DNA of 64,000 nucleotides from Pirellulales bacterium (lineage in GTDB: Bacteria > Planctomycetota > Planctomycetia > Pirellulales > JAEUIK01): contig JAIESQ010000028.1 in the NCBI GenBank assembly GCA_019745975.1, positions 1 through 64,000 of the forward strand, written 5' to 3'. The notes below the pieces were generated by a model. It was not told where the DNA came from and did not search any database. It worked only from the letters and a program-made list of their open reading frames with translations. Positions 17,119 through 25,971 of this stretch are shown here, piece after piece. The first letter of the stretch is position 1; the number at the start of each line of letters is the position of its first letter. The translations under genes were made by a program, and so were the position numbers.

Positions 17119-18078
17119 TTATCCGTAACTCTCGCGGTGAATCTGATCCTTGCGGATCCCCAAGGCCGCCAGCGAAGCCAGCGAAGATTCGAGAAATCGT
17201 GGCGCCGGCTCCTCGCCCCGTTCGCGGGCGGCGGCGCGATCGAACGAGGTCACACCCGGCCCGCAACAGAAGACCTGGATTGCCGAGGGATCGGGGATGA
17301 ACTCGCGCAGGACCGCTTCGTTCACGCGGCCAACGCGGTAGTTCGGCCCGAGCGAGGCAGCCGAGGGATCGCGCGTCAGGCAGTGGATCACTTTGAGCTT
17401 GCGGGGGAACATGCGCTCGAGCTCTTCGAGCTGCGCGCGAAAAATGATGTCGTCGTAAGTCTTATTGCTGTAAATCAAGGTGTGCCGCAGGTTCATGTTC
17501 GCGTGCAGCGCATGCTTGATGATGCTGAAGTTGGGCACGCTCCCCGACCCAGCACACAGGTGCACCAGGTGATCGGTCTGGCTTTCGATGTCTTTGGGGA
17601 GCACGTACGGACCAGTGAAGCCGGTGATCACCATGCGTTGTCCCGGCTGCACGCGCCGCACCAATAGCGGCGAGAGCAGCGGCGGATACTTGGTCTGGCC
17701 GGTCACGTAGTTCTCTTCCTTGACGGTGACGGCGAGGTATTTTTCGTGCGGCGCGCTGCACATCGAGTAGGCGCGGGGCGGTTCTTTCTTCCCTTTCATG
17801 TCCTCGAGGTAGCGCGTGAAACGATCGAGCGATTTGAACTGGTGCGGGTCGATCGTGAGAAAGTGACCCGGTTCGTATTCCAGGTGATCGTTGCCGGTGA
17901 AGAAGACGAGCGTCGTGGTATCGCTTGTCTCCTGCACCGCCTCGGCGACCATGACTTCGAGCTCGCGAATGCGCCGGCGGCGCGGGGCGGACGTTTCGGC
18001 GACGGGCTGATCCAAGACTGACTCTCCAGACACGGCGGTCAAGAAATCCAATGCTAGGCCATCATGCCGCGAGGCCAA
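17119..18078 (-). CDS. FNR-type flavin-dependent NAD(P)H oxidoreductase
   Basis: Up to 319 residues. The FAD-binding beta-barrel shows PGHFLTIDPHQF and the RxYS motif RAYSMCSAPHEK; the NAD(P)-binding half has the CAGSGSVPNFSIIKHAL segment and the C-terminal CCGPGVTSFDRA. No iron-sulfur Cys cluster is present, so it must pass electrons to a separate protein, such as a ferredoxin or oxygenase. The fold resembles reductase components of CoA-ester oxygenases, and the neighbouring enoyl-CoA hydratase fits that, but neither the oxygenase nor a ferredoxin lies nearby. The start is uncertain: a TTG at 18015 has GGAGAG 6 nt upstream and is an alternative to 18078. Confidence 0.85.
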   Translation of the reverse strand: MASRHDGLALDFLTAVSGESVLDQPVAETSAPRRRRIRELEVMVAEAVQETSDTTTLVFFTGNDHLEYEPGHFLTIDPHQFKSLDRFTRYLEDMKGKKEPPRAYSMCSAPHEKYLAVTVKEENYVTGQTKYPPLLSPLLVRRVQPGQRMVITGFTGPYVLPKDIESQTDHLVHLCAGSGSVPNFSIIKHALHANMNLRHTLIYSNKTYDDIIFRAQLEELERMFPRKLKVIHCLTRDPSAASLGPNYRVGRVNEAVLREFIPDPSAIQVFCCGPGVTSFDRAAARERGEEPAPRFLESSLASLAALGIRKDQIHRESYG

Positions 18079-18249
18079 ATCGAATGCAACCGCCCTGTTG
18101 ACGGGCGTCGGCAGAGTAGACAGATGTCAGGGCTGGTTGTATTGCGAGACGCACCGACAGCCGAGGGCTGAACGGTCGGGCCAAACGTGCCGTGAACTCG
18201 ATTTCATGCTCCGCACGGCGAGCCTGCATTTCTCATCAACCATCTGCTG

Positions 18250-19947
18250 CTAGGGTCGCCAGCCTTCCGCCACAAACAGCGTCACTTCTTCGACCATGAT
18301 GGGGCGCTCGTTCAGCAAGGTCACCTCGCGGCGTTGTTGCTCGTGCTGCTGGAGAAAGTATCCCACCTCCATGCTCCACAGCGCGGCGCGCGCGCCGGTG
18401 CTCAATTGCTGGCCGCGGACTTTCTCAAACTCGGCCTCGTCGCCGATTACGCGCGGCAAGTCGCCCACGATCCAGACGCGTCCGCCCGCGCGAAGCGTCT
18501 GCGCGATCGCCTGCTTAACGGCGGCGGTAGCGTCGTCCGCTTGCAACTGGAGCCGTAGCAGGTCGTAGCGATGGAGATTGGTTACTTCGAGTGGTGGAAT
18601 CGTCAACCAGGGTACCCGACCATGGTAGTAACGATGGAACGATACGCTCCAGTACCAAGGTTCGACGATAATCAAGTCGCCGGGTCGTGCTGCTTCCGTG
18701 ACGTGGGCCGCGGCCAGATCGATATTGGTCAGGTATCGGCTGAGCAGCCTCTGGTTGGACGTCGCGCTGGCGAGCAACGCGAGCACGAGTAGTCCGCTAC
18801 GGACTACGGAAATCGCTCGCCAGCCACCTCCGACCTGTTCGGCGGCCGCGGCGCCCAACGCCAGCACAGGGAGCCAGTGCCAGGCTTGTGGAAAAAAGCT
18901 GCCGCGGTCCACCAGCACGAAATAACCGCCACAACCGAATAGACCAGCCAGCAGAGCGAACAGCGAGCGAAATCGACGGGCCCGCGCGGCCGGAGTTGGT
19001 GACCACCAGGTGAGCACCGTCGCTCCCACAAGCGCGATGGGAAGAAAGAACCAGACCAGGGAGAAAAACGCTACTGGGAGCGTCAGCACGACCTGCAGCG
19101 AGCTGAATACCTGGGCGACTCCCACGTTCATGTCGAAAACTTCGCTCCACTCGCTGGCCGTGCGAATAGCGGGAAGATAGGGGAGCAGGCTCGCCGCCGC
19201 GGCAGCACCGACGGCCACGAGCCCGAGCGCGCGACGCCAGTGGTGAGCGCCTAGTGCGGCCACGACTCCAGCGGCAAGCAATCCGCCCAAGATCACGGCA
19301 TTGGGGAATAGCGTCTGCACAGCGGCGATCGACAACGTGCCGGCCACGAGCCAATTCATCCAGCCCACCGGCAGGGAATTCGTACTACTCGTGGAGTTGG
19401 CTTCAACGTCGCGCGCTTTCGAAGCCGGCACGACTCTAGCAATAGACGACCAGACCAAGACCATCCATAGAATCCCTAGCCCGTGGGGTCGCACGGAGTC
19501 GCCGAAGCGGACGGCGACTGGATTCATGCCCCACAGCAACAGGGCGAGGGAAGGCGGACCACCGTGGGCACGATACGCCAACCACCACAGTCCGGCCAGA
19601 ATACCGACGCCAACCAGTAGTCCAATCCACCGTAATCCTTCGTCAGTGGTGCCACCGGGGAGGTATCCCCAGATGCGCAGTAGCGCGGTCGAGAGGATGG
19701 GGAAGCTATCCCATTGCAAATTCTCGATGATGTCGCGCCAGGAGGGCAACTTGGCGAACTCGGCGGTGTTGGCTTCATCCCGCCAGAGCGCGCCGGCATA
19801 TTTCAAGTTCAGCCAATGGCGATGAACGACAATCAGCGTGGCGCCGGCAGCCACCAGCCATTCGCAATACACGGCCAAAGTGTACCAATCGAACGAGATG
19901 ACACCGGGTCGCTTCGTGATAGCAGGTGCGTTTGCGGCGAGCGACAC
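18250..19947 (-). CDS. GT39-like polytopic membrane glycosyltransferase (predicted)
   Basis: 565 residues with about ten hydrophobic segments in the first 430 residues and a soluble C-terminal region. An acidic DE pair in the first outer loop (GALWRDEANTAEF, about 53-65) is where GT-C enzymes such as ArnT and protein mannosyltransferases carry their catalytic acid. This supports transfer of a sugar from a lipid-linked donor at the outer membrane face. The GTG start at 19947 has CGGAG 8 nt upstream. It is the last of the methyltransferase-GT2-GT39 run on the minus strand; a neighbouring GT2 of the polyprenyl-phosphate-sugar synthase type would make such a lipid-linked donor. A wider family label is hypothetical membrane protein. 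Confidence 0.65.
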   Translation of the reverse strand: MSLAANAPAITKRPGVISFDWYTLAVYCEWLVAAGATLIVVHRHWLNLKYAGALWRDEANTAEFAKLPSWRDIIENLQWDSFPILSTALLRIWGYLPGGTTDEGLRWIGLLVGVGILAGLWWLAYRAHGGPPSLALLLWGMNPVAVRFGDSVRPHGLGILWMVLVWSSIARVVPASKARDVEANSTSSTNSLPVGWMNWLVAGTLSIAAVQTLFPNAVILGGLLAAGVVAALGAHHWRRALGLVAVGAAAAASLLPYLPAIRTASEWSEVFDMNVGVAQVFSSLQVVLTLPVAFFSLVWFFLPIALVGATVLTWWSPTPAARARRFRSLFALLAGLFGCGGYFVLVDRGSFFPQAWHWLPVLALGAAAAEQVGGGWRAISVVRSGLLVLALLASATSNQRLLSRYLTNIDLAAAHVTEAARPGDLIIVEPWYWSVSFHRYYHGRVPWLTIPPLEVTNLHRYDLLRLQLQADDATAAVKQAIAQTLRAGGRVWIVGDLPRVIGDEAEFEKVRGQQLSTGARAALWSMEVGYFLQQHEQQRREVTLLNERPIMVEEVTLFVAEGWRP

Positions 19948-19986
19948 GTGTGGAACTCCGAGTTTGCCGACTGCCCCGAGACCCCG

Positions 19987-20655
19987 CTACGCGGCGGCGA
20001 CGCGCTTGCGCGCCAGCACGGCGATCGCCGGGCAAGCGCGTCGTAGCAGGCGCGTGGTCGCGTAGACGTAGGGGCCAACAGGAAGCAAGTAGCGGAACTG
20101 GCCCCACCAATCTTCGATCGTGAAGTGGTTGGCCGCCCACTCGAGCCAGAAATCGCGTGATCGCTTGTGTACGTGCGTCGGGTCGCGATCGAGCCAGCGC
20201 ACCAGCGGACCGGTTGGCCCGTCGTAAACGGGGACAACAAAGACCCACGCGCCGCCATCGGCCAGATGCGCGTCGACCGACGCAGCTACGGCTTCCAAGT
20301 CGGGAATGTGCTCGATCACATCGAACGCCAGGATGGCATCAAACTGCCGCGCGAAAGGGATCTCGCTGCCGCTGGCGACCTCGAGCGTGACAGCAGGCAA
20401 GCGCTGGCGCGCCTGCTCGATAGCGTACTGACTGACATCAAGCCCGTAGCGATCCCAGGTGCCGTCGAGTGTTTCCAGGAACCGGCCAAACGCGCAACCC
20501 AGTTCCAGCACGGCGGGGCGATCGTACTCTGCCACGGCGCGCTCGACGAGCTGGCGATAAAAGCGCAACTTGCGGGGCGGGTTCTGCCGCGCGTAGTTGC
20601 GGTAATTGCGCTCGAAGTACTCCTGCTCAAAGCTGGGCGCGGGTGCCGAAGTCAT
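19987..20655 (-). CDS. Class I SAM-dependent methyltransferase
   Basis: 222 residues. SAM-binding motif I is VLELGCAFGRFLETL; the post-motif acidic residue is in RYGLDVSQYAIEQA, and AILAFDVIEHIPDLEA is motif IV, typical of the methyltransf_11/UbiE-like group. The substrate is unknown; its neighbours are glycosyltransferases, so a sugar or a polyprenyl-linked precursor is plausible. The ATG at 20655 overlaps the stop of the GT2 gene by four nucleotides (ATGA), which implies translational coupling. It is followed after 39 nt by the GT39-like gene. Confidence 0.88.
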   Translation of the reverse strand: MTSAPAPSFEQEYFERNYRNYARQNPPRKLRFYRQLVERAVAEYDRPAVLELGCAFGRFLETLDGTWDRYGLDVSQYAIEQARQRLPAVTLEVASGSEIPFARQFDAILAFDVIEHIPDLEAVAASVDAHLADGGAWVFVVPVYDGPTGPLVRWLDRDPTHVHKRSRDFWLEWAANHFTIEDWWGQFRYLLPVGPYVYATTRLLRRACPAIAVLARKRVAAA

Positions 20656-21434
20656 CGGCGAAACTTGCCTTGCACGAGCACTACGAGCGTTTGCCGCACC
20701 GTGCGCCAGACGCGCATCTTGGTGGCACCTTCCTTGTAGTCGTATCGCAGGATAAAGGGAACCTCGCCGAACACCAGGTGGAGCGGCCGCAGCTTCAACA
20801 GGATGTCGACCATGCACTGAAAGCCATCCTGATTCAAAAAATCGCTGCCGTAGTGCGCGATTGCCTGCTGCAACACGTCGGCGCGATACGCACGGTAGCC
20901 GCAGGTGTAGTCCCTGACGCCTGAGATCGGATAACAGACGCGAAATAACCACGAGGCGCCGTAGCTGAGCAAGCGGCGCGACCAAGGCACCCCGATGGTG
21001 CGGCTCCCCGGTTGATAGCGCGAGGCGATCACCACGTCGTGCCCTTCGCGGATCAGCCGCACCATGCGCAAGATCAAACCTGGCGTGTGCGTATCGTCGG
21101 CATCCATGGTGACAATCACGTCGTGGGCATCGGCCGACTCGGCGGCGGCCAGCAAGCCGTCGCGGATCGTCGCGCCCAGGCCCTGGTTGTGCACGTGCCG
21201 CCGCAGGTCGATCGGCATCGAGGCGGCGCACTGGCCGACGATTTCGGCGGTGCCGTCCGTGCTGCCGTCGTCGACGATCAGGATCTGATAATCAAGCGAC
21301 TCCTCGCCCAAGGCTTCGTCGATATTGGTCAGCAGGCGGCCGATGCGGGCGGCTTCATTGAAGGCCGGCAGCACGACATAGACTTTGCGCTTGCGACGCG
21401 GGAGACGGATCGGCAAGGTATCGGCATTGCTCAT
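20652..21434 (-). CDS. GT2 glycosyltransferase, polyprenyl-phosphate sugar synthase type
   Basis: 260 residues. The N-terminal GT-A fold has VYVVLPAFNEAARIGRL, LIVDDGSTDGTAEI and the metal-binding DxD motif in VTMDADDTHTP. YQPGSRTIGVPWSRRLLSYG and the following YPISGVRDYTCGYRAYR are typical of dolichyl/polyprenyl-phosphate mannose or glucose synthases (DPM1-like). It has no clear C-terminal membrane anchor. It probably makes a lipid-linked sugar used by the GT39-like membrane protein in the same run. Its stop codon overlaps the methyltransferase start. Confidence 0.9.
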   Translation of the reverse strand: MSNADTLPIRLPRRKRKVYVVLPAFNEAARIGRLLTNIDEALGEESLDYQILIVDDGSTDGTAEIVGQCAASMPIDLRRHVHNQGLGATIRDGLLAAAESADAHDVIVTMDADDTHTPGLILRMVRLIREGHDVVIASRYQPGSRTIGVPWSRRLLSYGASWLFRVCYPISGVRDYTCGYRAYRADVLQQAIAHYGSDFLNQDGFQCMVDILLKLRPLHLVFGEVPFILRYDYKEGATKMRVWRTVRQTLVVLVQGKFRR

Positions 21435-21539
21435 GCAAACCGAAGAATAGCCATCCGCGCCCCCTTGGGCCAGCGGCGGGCCGACGCGAAAGTCGCGTTG
21501 TCCAGCGCCGTGAGCAATCGAGGTAATTGGTCTCGGCGC

Positions 21540-22214
21540 TCATGGCCGGCGTTCTTCGGCAGCGCTGGGGCGAAAGTAATTCGGCGTCAAGTTCCAGAAA
21601 TCGTGCCGCACGCCGGCCAAGTATTGAGACCAGGCCAGCTGGCCTACGGCGCCGGCCGTCGGCCACGAGGCGGCGGACTCGACGACGTGCACTCCGGTCG
21701 GAAGCCGCGGAGCACAGCGCTCCAGCGCCGGACCCGCGAGCCAGTCGCCCGCGCGCAGCGCGGCGAGCCAGGAGCCGGCATCGACTAGTCGCGTGGCGCG
21801 GTCGGGCTGCGGAAGGTTCTCGGCGGCGGCGACATAATGCGCGACAAAGAGTTGTTCGCGCCCGGCGTCGAGGACGGTCCATAATGGACGCGCCGCGCGC
21901 GGCGCCTGCCAGGCGATGACGTCGAGCGTGTCGACTCCGACGACCTCGGCCCCCAGCGCATAGGCGAGCGTTTTGGCGGTCATGACACCGATGCGCAAGC
22001 CTGTGAACGATCCGGGGCCGGTGGCCACGGCCACGACTTGCGCGTCGGCCGGCCGCCAGTTCACGGCAGTCAGCAGGTCTTGAATCGCCGGCGCCAAGGT
22101 CGCGGCACTGCCGCGCGCCGGGTCTAGCGCGCGCTCGGCAAGAAGCTTGTCACCCTCGAGCGCTGCCACGCTCCCCGCGCGCCCCGAGGTTTCGAGCGCC
22201 AAGAGCCGCGTCAC
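21540..22214 (-). CDS. tsaB: tRNA threonylcarbamoyladenosine biosynthesis protein TsaB
   Basis: 224 residues. The N-terminal LLALETSGRAGSVA and the ATGPGSFTGLRIG motif are diagnostic of the TsaB (YeaZ) branch of the ASKHA/M22 glycoprotease fold. TsaB binds TsaD and helps it transfer threonylcarbamoyl to A37 of ANN-decoding tRNAs. It lacks the metal-binding His pair of TsaD, as expected for this non-catalytic partner. The start is a GTG. Neither TsaD nor TsaE is in the window. The bifunctional-nuclease-family gene lies 57 nt upstream in the same direction, so both may share a transcript. Confidence 0.93.
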   Translation of the reverse strand: MTRLLALETSGRAGSVAALEGDKLLAERALDPARGSAATLAPAIQDLLTAVNWRPADAQVVAVATGPGSFTGLRIGVMTAKTLAYALGAEVVGVDTLDVIAWQAPRAARPLWTVLDAGREQLFVAHYVAAAENLPQPDRATRLVDAGSWLAALRAGDWLAGPALERCAPRLPTGVHVVESAASWPTAGAVGQLAWSQYLAGVRHDFWNLTPNYFRPSAAEERRP

Positions 22215-22271
22215 GATGAACCGCAGCCCGACGTCGTCGATGGCAGCGCGCCGCGCATGATGGCCTCGCGA

Positions 22272-22694
22272 TTAGCTGGGAGGAGTTTCATTGTCGCCCA
22301 GCACGTCGTCGAGCACTTCCTCGGCGACGTAAATTGGCAGCGGCGGATCGCAAGTGACCGCTACGGCGATGGCGTCGCTGGGGCGGGCGTCGACTTCGAC
22401 GAGCTCCCCTTCGTGCCGCAACCGCAGCCGCGCGAAATAGGTGTGATCGCGCAGCTCGCTGATGACGACATCCTGGAACTCGGCCCCGAGTTGATCGGCC
22501 AGGCTCACCAGTAGATCGTGCGTCAGCGGGCGCTGCGAGGCATAGCCCTTCACACGGCGATCGATGCTGGTCGCCTCGAAAATGCCGATCAAGATCGGAA
22601 ACGTGCGCTGCCCGTCGACCTCTTTGAGATAAATCACTTGCTGGTCGTTAATCTCGCTGATGATGATCCGCGACAACTGCATCGGGACGGGCAT
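22272..22694 (-). CDS. Bifunctional nuclease family protein (BFN, DUF151)
   Basis: 140 residues, matching the BFN domain: IIISEINDQQVIYLKEV, FPILIGIFEATSI, RPLTHDLLVSLADQLGAE and VDARPSDAIAVAVTCDPPLPIYVAEEVLDD are typical. Some plant members have been reported to have RNase and DNase activity; for bacterial members the role is unsettled. Cytoplasmic. The ATG at 22694 has AAGG about 9 nt upstream. Transcribed with tsaB. Confidence 0.9.
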   Translation of the reverse strand: MPVPMQLSRIIISEINDQQVIYLKEVDGQRTFPILIGIFEATSIDRRVKGYASQRPLTHDLLVSLADQLGAEFQDVVISELRDHTYFARLRLRHEGELVEVDARPSDAIAVAVTCDPPLPIYVAEEVLDDVLGDNETPPS

Positions 22695-22853
22695 ACGGGC
22701 ACCTTCACAAAGCCGGCGCTGGGGGCCAAGCGTGACAATCGCAGGGTACGGGGCGACGGTCGCCCGCTGCCCCTCGATCTCGATTATAGAATCCCGCTTG
22801 GCGCGTCGACTAGCACGGGGGCGTGAAATCGCGCGCGGTAGAGGCCGCGCAGT

Positions 22854-24344
22854 TTACCGACCCGCGTCGGTCGATTCACCGCGATCGAACGCCGCCAGCA
22901 TCGCGGGATCGACCGTGGTCTGCGGGCCGCTGACGGCTGCCGGCACGCGGCGCCGGCGATCGGCGCGGTTCATTCCCCAAACGACCAGTACGACGGCGAC
23001 GAGTAATGCCACCAGCAGCAGGCTGAACACCCAGGTGTACGATTTGGCCGGCGGCTGTTCGATCCACTGGGCACCGCGGGCCATGAACAGTGGCGCGAAT
23101 TGCAGGTGGTGATAACCGGCCTGTTCGGCCAGCTCACTTTGAAACGCCCACAGCTTGAAGAAAAACGCCGGCACCCGCACCAATTCCGAGATGCGGTCCC
23201 CGGTGGGCATGCCTGGCGGCAACTCCAACAGGTTGCAGGTGATGACTAGCGGGCCAGTGTCTTCCTCGCTCGATGGCGACTCTGCGCCCTCCTGATTCGC
23301 CTGGGCTGGCTCATAGCGGACGCGAATGTCGCGAAAGATCAGATCGACTTCAAAGTAGTGATCGATCGCATAGCGGCGACGGATATCGGGGTCGGTCACT
23401 TCGACGCGAATCGCGCGGCGGGCCACGCCTTCCAGCAAGACGAGCTTGCCGCTTTCGCTGGCTGGGTCTTGCAGCAATCGCTTGGCAATCTCCCCCCCAG
23501 TGGTGGGCGTAAGTCGCGCGGTCGCGGCGCTAGCGAGTTGGCTGTTATCGGCGGCTCGCAGGCGCGCGAGCATTTCGTAAAAGCAAAACCGCTCGTCGCT
23601 GGCCAGAGGGTGCTTCTGCCGGAGCGTATCGAACAGTCCAAAGTCCATCCCCAATTCACCCAGCGGTGAATCGGGATACCAGGCCAAGCGCGGCGCTACG
23701 ATGACAGGAGTCGGCGTGTCGGCAGCCTCGCTGGCCAGCTTAGCGAGGAAACCTGTCGCGCCGACTCGCGGATCGCCCAGCGAATTGTCTTGCCAGGCTT
23801 GGGGAATCACGTCGACGTAGACGATTGCCGGCTGGCTGTCGGCGAGCTCGACTTCGCAGCGATAATATCGCGGCAGCTCGAACCGCTCGGCCAGTTCGGG
23901 GGGCGGTTGCTCGCTGGCAATCGCGCGCAGGCGCCCCGCGATCGTCACGCGGCTCCCCTTGGGTGGCAAATGTTTCAAATCGAGCGGCAGCGCGGCGGGC
24001 ACGGTGCCGCGCAACTCCAACTGCGGCAAGCGCCGCACGGCGAACAGCAGCTTGAGTAGCGCCTCGTTTTCGTCGGGCTGAATCGGATGCCCGTCCATCA
24101 GGCTGCGGAAGTGACTTTCATCGACTCCCAGCAGCTCGAGGAGTCTGCGCAACTCGTCGGTCGATGTTGCGGCCGATGCCGTCTGGGCTTCGGCGGGCGA
24201 AGCATTCGGCGACTCCCCCTCATTCGCGAACGCCAGAGGTAGGCCGATCAGGACGCAGATCACCAACGCCGCGCTCGACTGCGCGGCGCAGCGAGTAGCT
24301 CGGGCAATTGGTGCGATCCAGGCCGTGCGCCGTTCCATCGCCAT
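22854..24344 (-). CDS. Exported, membrane-anchored protein of an unrecognised planctomycete family, paralogue 1
   Basis: 496 residues. A signal segment (LVICVLIGLPLAFA) leads into a large exterior part, with a C-terminal membrane helix (TWVFSLLLVALLVAVVLVVWG) and a basic tail. Two modules look alike: GSRVTIAGRLRAIA...YYRCEVEL in the first half and GKLVLLEGVARRAI...HYFEVDLIF in the second. Both resemble the module of the upstream paralogue (RVIDLVGTARRVV...RYYQVWL). An OB-like beta-barrel is possible. A block ELPPGMPTGDRI followed by VPAFFFKLWAFQS is shared with the paralogue. No enzyme motif is seen. The gene starts 11 nt after its paralogue ends. Confidence 0.75.
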   Translation of the reverse strand: MAMERRTAWIAPIARATRCAAQSSAALVICVLIGLPLAFANEGESPNASPAEAQTASAATSTDELRRLLELLGVDESHFRSLMDGHPIQPDENEALLKLLFAVRRLPQLELRGTVPAALPLDLKHLPPKGSRVTIAGRLRAIASEQPPPELAERFELPRYYRCEVELADSQPAIVYVDVIPQAWQDNSLGDPRVGATGFLAKLASEAADTPTPVIVAPRLAWYPDSPLGELGMDFGLFDTLRQKHPLASDERFCFYEMLARLRAADNSQLASAATARLTPTTGGEIAKRLLQDPASESGKLVLLEGVARRAIRVEVTDPDIRRRYAIDHYFEVDLIFRDIRVRYEPAQANQEGAESPSSEEDTGPLVITCNLLELPPGMPTGDRISELVRVPAFFFKLWAFQSELAEQAGYHHLQFAPLFMARGAQWIEQPPAKSYTWVFSLLLVALLVAVVLVVWGMNRADRRRRVPAAVSGPQTTVDPAMLAAFDRGESTDAGR

Positions 24345-24354
24345 GAAGTCAACC

Positions 24355-25671
24355 TTATTCGTCGATGCCGATGCTGCGATCGGCGATTTCGGGAAGCGCG
24401 ACGGGCGCGCCACCCTGGGAACTATCGGGGCCAGGCGGCGCGATTTCGATCTTGCTGTACTTTGCGGCGATCAGGGTCTCGCTGTACTTGGAATCGCGGC
24501 GGCCAAATTTCCAGAGCACCGCGACAACCACCAGGCTGGCCGCGGCCGTGGCGCCGATGATCCAGATGGGGATGGGCTCGGCGTCGGTTTTGCGGGCGTT
24601 GGCCAGCGGATTCGGCCGCCAGTCGAGCGTGCCGGCGAGGACCAGCGGCGCCAGCCTGATCGTGTCGCTTGCCTGGTAGACCCAACGTTTGAAGAAGATG
24701 CCTGTCACGCGAACCGGCTCGTCGATGTCCTGGCCAATGGGGAAATTCGGCGGCAGCGCGAGGCAATAGATGACAATCGGCGACGCGGGATTGTCATCGG
24801 GCCTCAACCAGACTTGATAGTAACGCTCGATCCCCTGGTCGTTCGCTGGCGCCGGTTTCTCGACGACTCGCCGAGCGGTGCCAACCAGATCGATGACGCG
24901 GCCGCGATAGGCGCTCGATTGGCGAAACAGTTGCGCGAAGGTGACCGTGCCGGCGCTGTCTCGTGCCAATTCGGCGGGCGGGGTATCGCGCAGTCGCGCC
25001 AACAGGCGATACCAGATCTCGCTGTCTTCGCGGCGGAAGTAGGTGTCGTCTTGCACCTTGGCCAGGAGCGCTGCATCGTCCTGTGGTGTCGCCGGCGTGG
25101 GCTCTGGCACCGTCGGTGCATGAGCAGCATCGCTAGCCGGGGTGCCGGCGGCGGGAGCGTCCACAGGGGGAAAATCGGCAGGTGTATCGTTGTCAGGCGG
25201 AACATCCGGGGCGTCGTCGACCGCCGGCGGCACGTCGCTATCCGGTCGGACGTCGGGCGGAATGTCAGGCGGTGTTTCGCCGGCCGGCGCTGCTGGCGGA
25301 GTGTCGGCAAAAGACGCGCCAGCGGATTGTGCTTCGGCGACGCGGACCAACGGCCCGAGCGCGCCAGCCTCGTGGGGAGCGCGCCAGCGGGTGTCGATAT
25401 CGTCGGCTCGGCGATTGGGCCCCGCCAGCCGGCCAGCCCCCTTAATCAGCGCGTTCCAGCGGTCGGGTTGGCCCGCCTCGCGGAGCAGGATCAACGCAAC
25501 ACCACCGGCCAGAACGAGCATCCACAGCGACCGCTGACTGCGACGCGAAAACGCTTTCGGGGGAGCGGCCGGCCGCCTGAAATCGAGCACGGGTGCAGGC
25601 CCTCGCGAATGCGAATTGAAGCTAGAGGCAATCACGGAGCATAATGAGATTGTACCGCCTGAGGACGGCAC
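24355..25671 (-). CDS. Membrane-anchored protein of the same unrecognised family, paralogue 2
   Basis: Up to 438 residues. An N-terminal membrane helix (LWMLVLAGGVALILLRE) precedes a long Pro/Asp/Ala-rich linker (about 120-220) and the conserved module (RVIDLVGTARRVV, YYQVWLRPDD, IYCLALPPNFPIGQDIDEPV, then RVTGIFFKRWVYQAS). A second membrane helix (IIGATAAASLVVVAVLWK) lies near the C-terminus. The family is shared with the next gene. The start is uncertain: a GTG at 25590 (VLDFRRPAA) is a good alternative to 25671. The function is unknown; envelope location is inferred from the topology. Confidence 0.7.
   Translation of the reverse strand: MPSSGGTISLCSVIASSFNSHSRGPAPVLDFRRPAAPPKAFSRRSQRSLWMLVLAGGVALILLREAGQPDRWNALIKGAGRLAGPNRRADDIDTRWRAPHEAGALGPLVRVAEAQSAGASFADTPPAAPAGETPPDIPPDVRPDSDVPPAVDDAPDVPPDNDTPADFPPVDAPAAGTPASDAAHAPTVPEPTPATPQDDAALLAKVQDDTYFRREDSEIWYRLLARLRDTPPAELARDSAGTVTFAQLFRQSSAYRGRVIDLVGTARRVVEKPAPANDQGIERYYQVWLRPDDNPASPIVIYCLALPPNFPIGQDIDEPVRVTGIFFKRWVYQASDTIRLAPLVLAGTLDWRPNPLANARKTDAEPIPIWIIGATAAASLVVVAVLWKFGRRDSKYSETLIAAKYSKIEIAPPGPDSSQGGAPVALPEIADRSIGIDE
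25616..25645 (+). promoter_or_regulatory. Possible sigma70-type promoter
   Basis: TTGAAG (25616-25621), an 18-nt spacer and CATAAT (25640-25645) point toward the ECF sigma factor gene, about 330 nt away. The -10 box lacks the consensus first T and the distance is long. It lies in the leader of the divergent gene if that gene starts at 25590. Confidence 0.2.
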
Positions 25672-25971
25672 GTGGCGAAGGCGGCCTGAACGGGGCCTGG
25701 CAGGCGGCCTTTCGCGGCCGAGCGGGAATAAATTGTGTGTGGCCGGCCGATTTTCAATTGGAACAGCGTGTCGAACCGCCGTCGGCTGGCGGTGTTACAT
25801 TGCCATCGTTGATCAACTGGCCGGCCTCAATCGTCCCGGACGCGTCGACGGGGTTAGTTGTCGGTTTTGCTGTTATCGAATTACGACGCGGGTGACGCGG
25901 GTTGGGGATCGGTAATTTGCGGGGGTTCGGCATTGGGGCCCCGCTCGTTGGCAAAGAGAGGCACGATTGTC

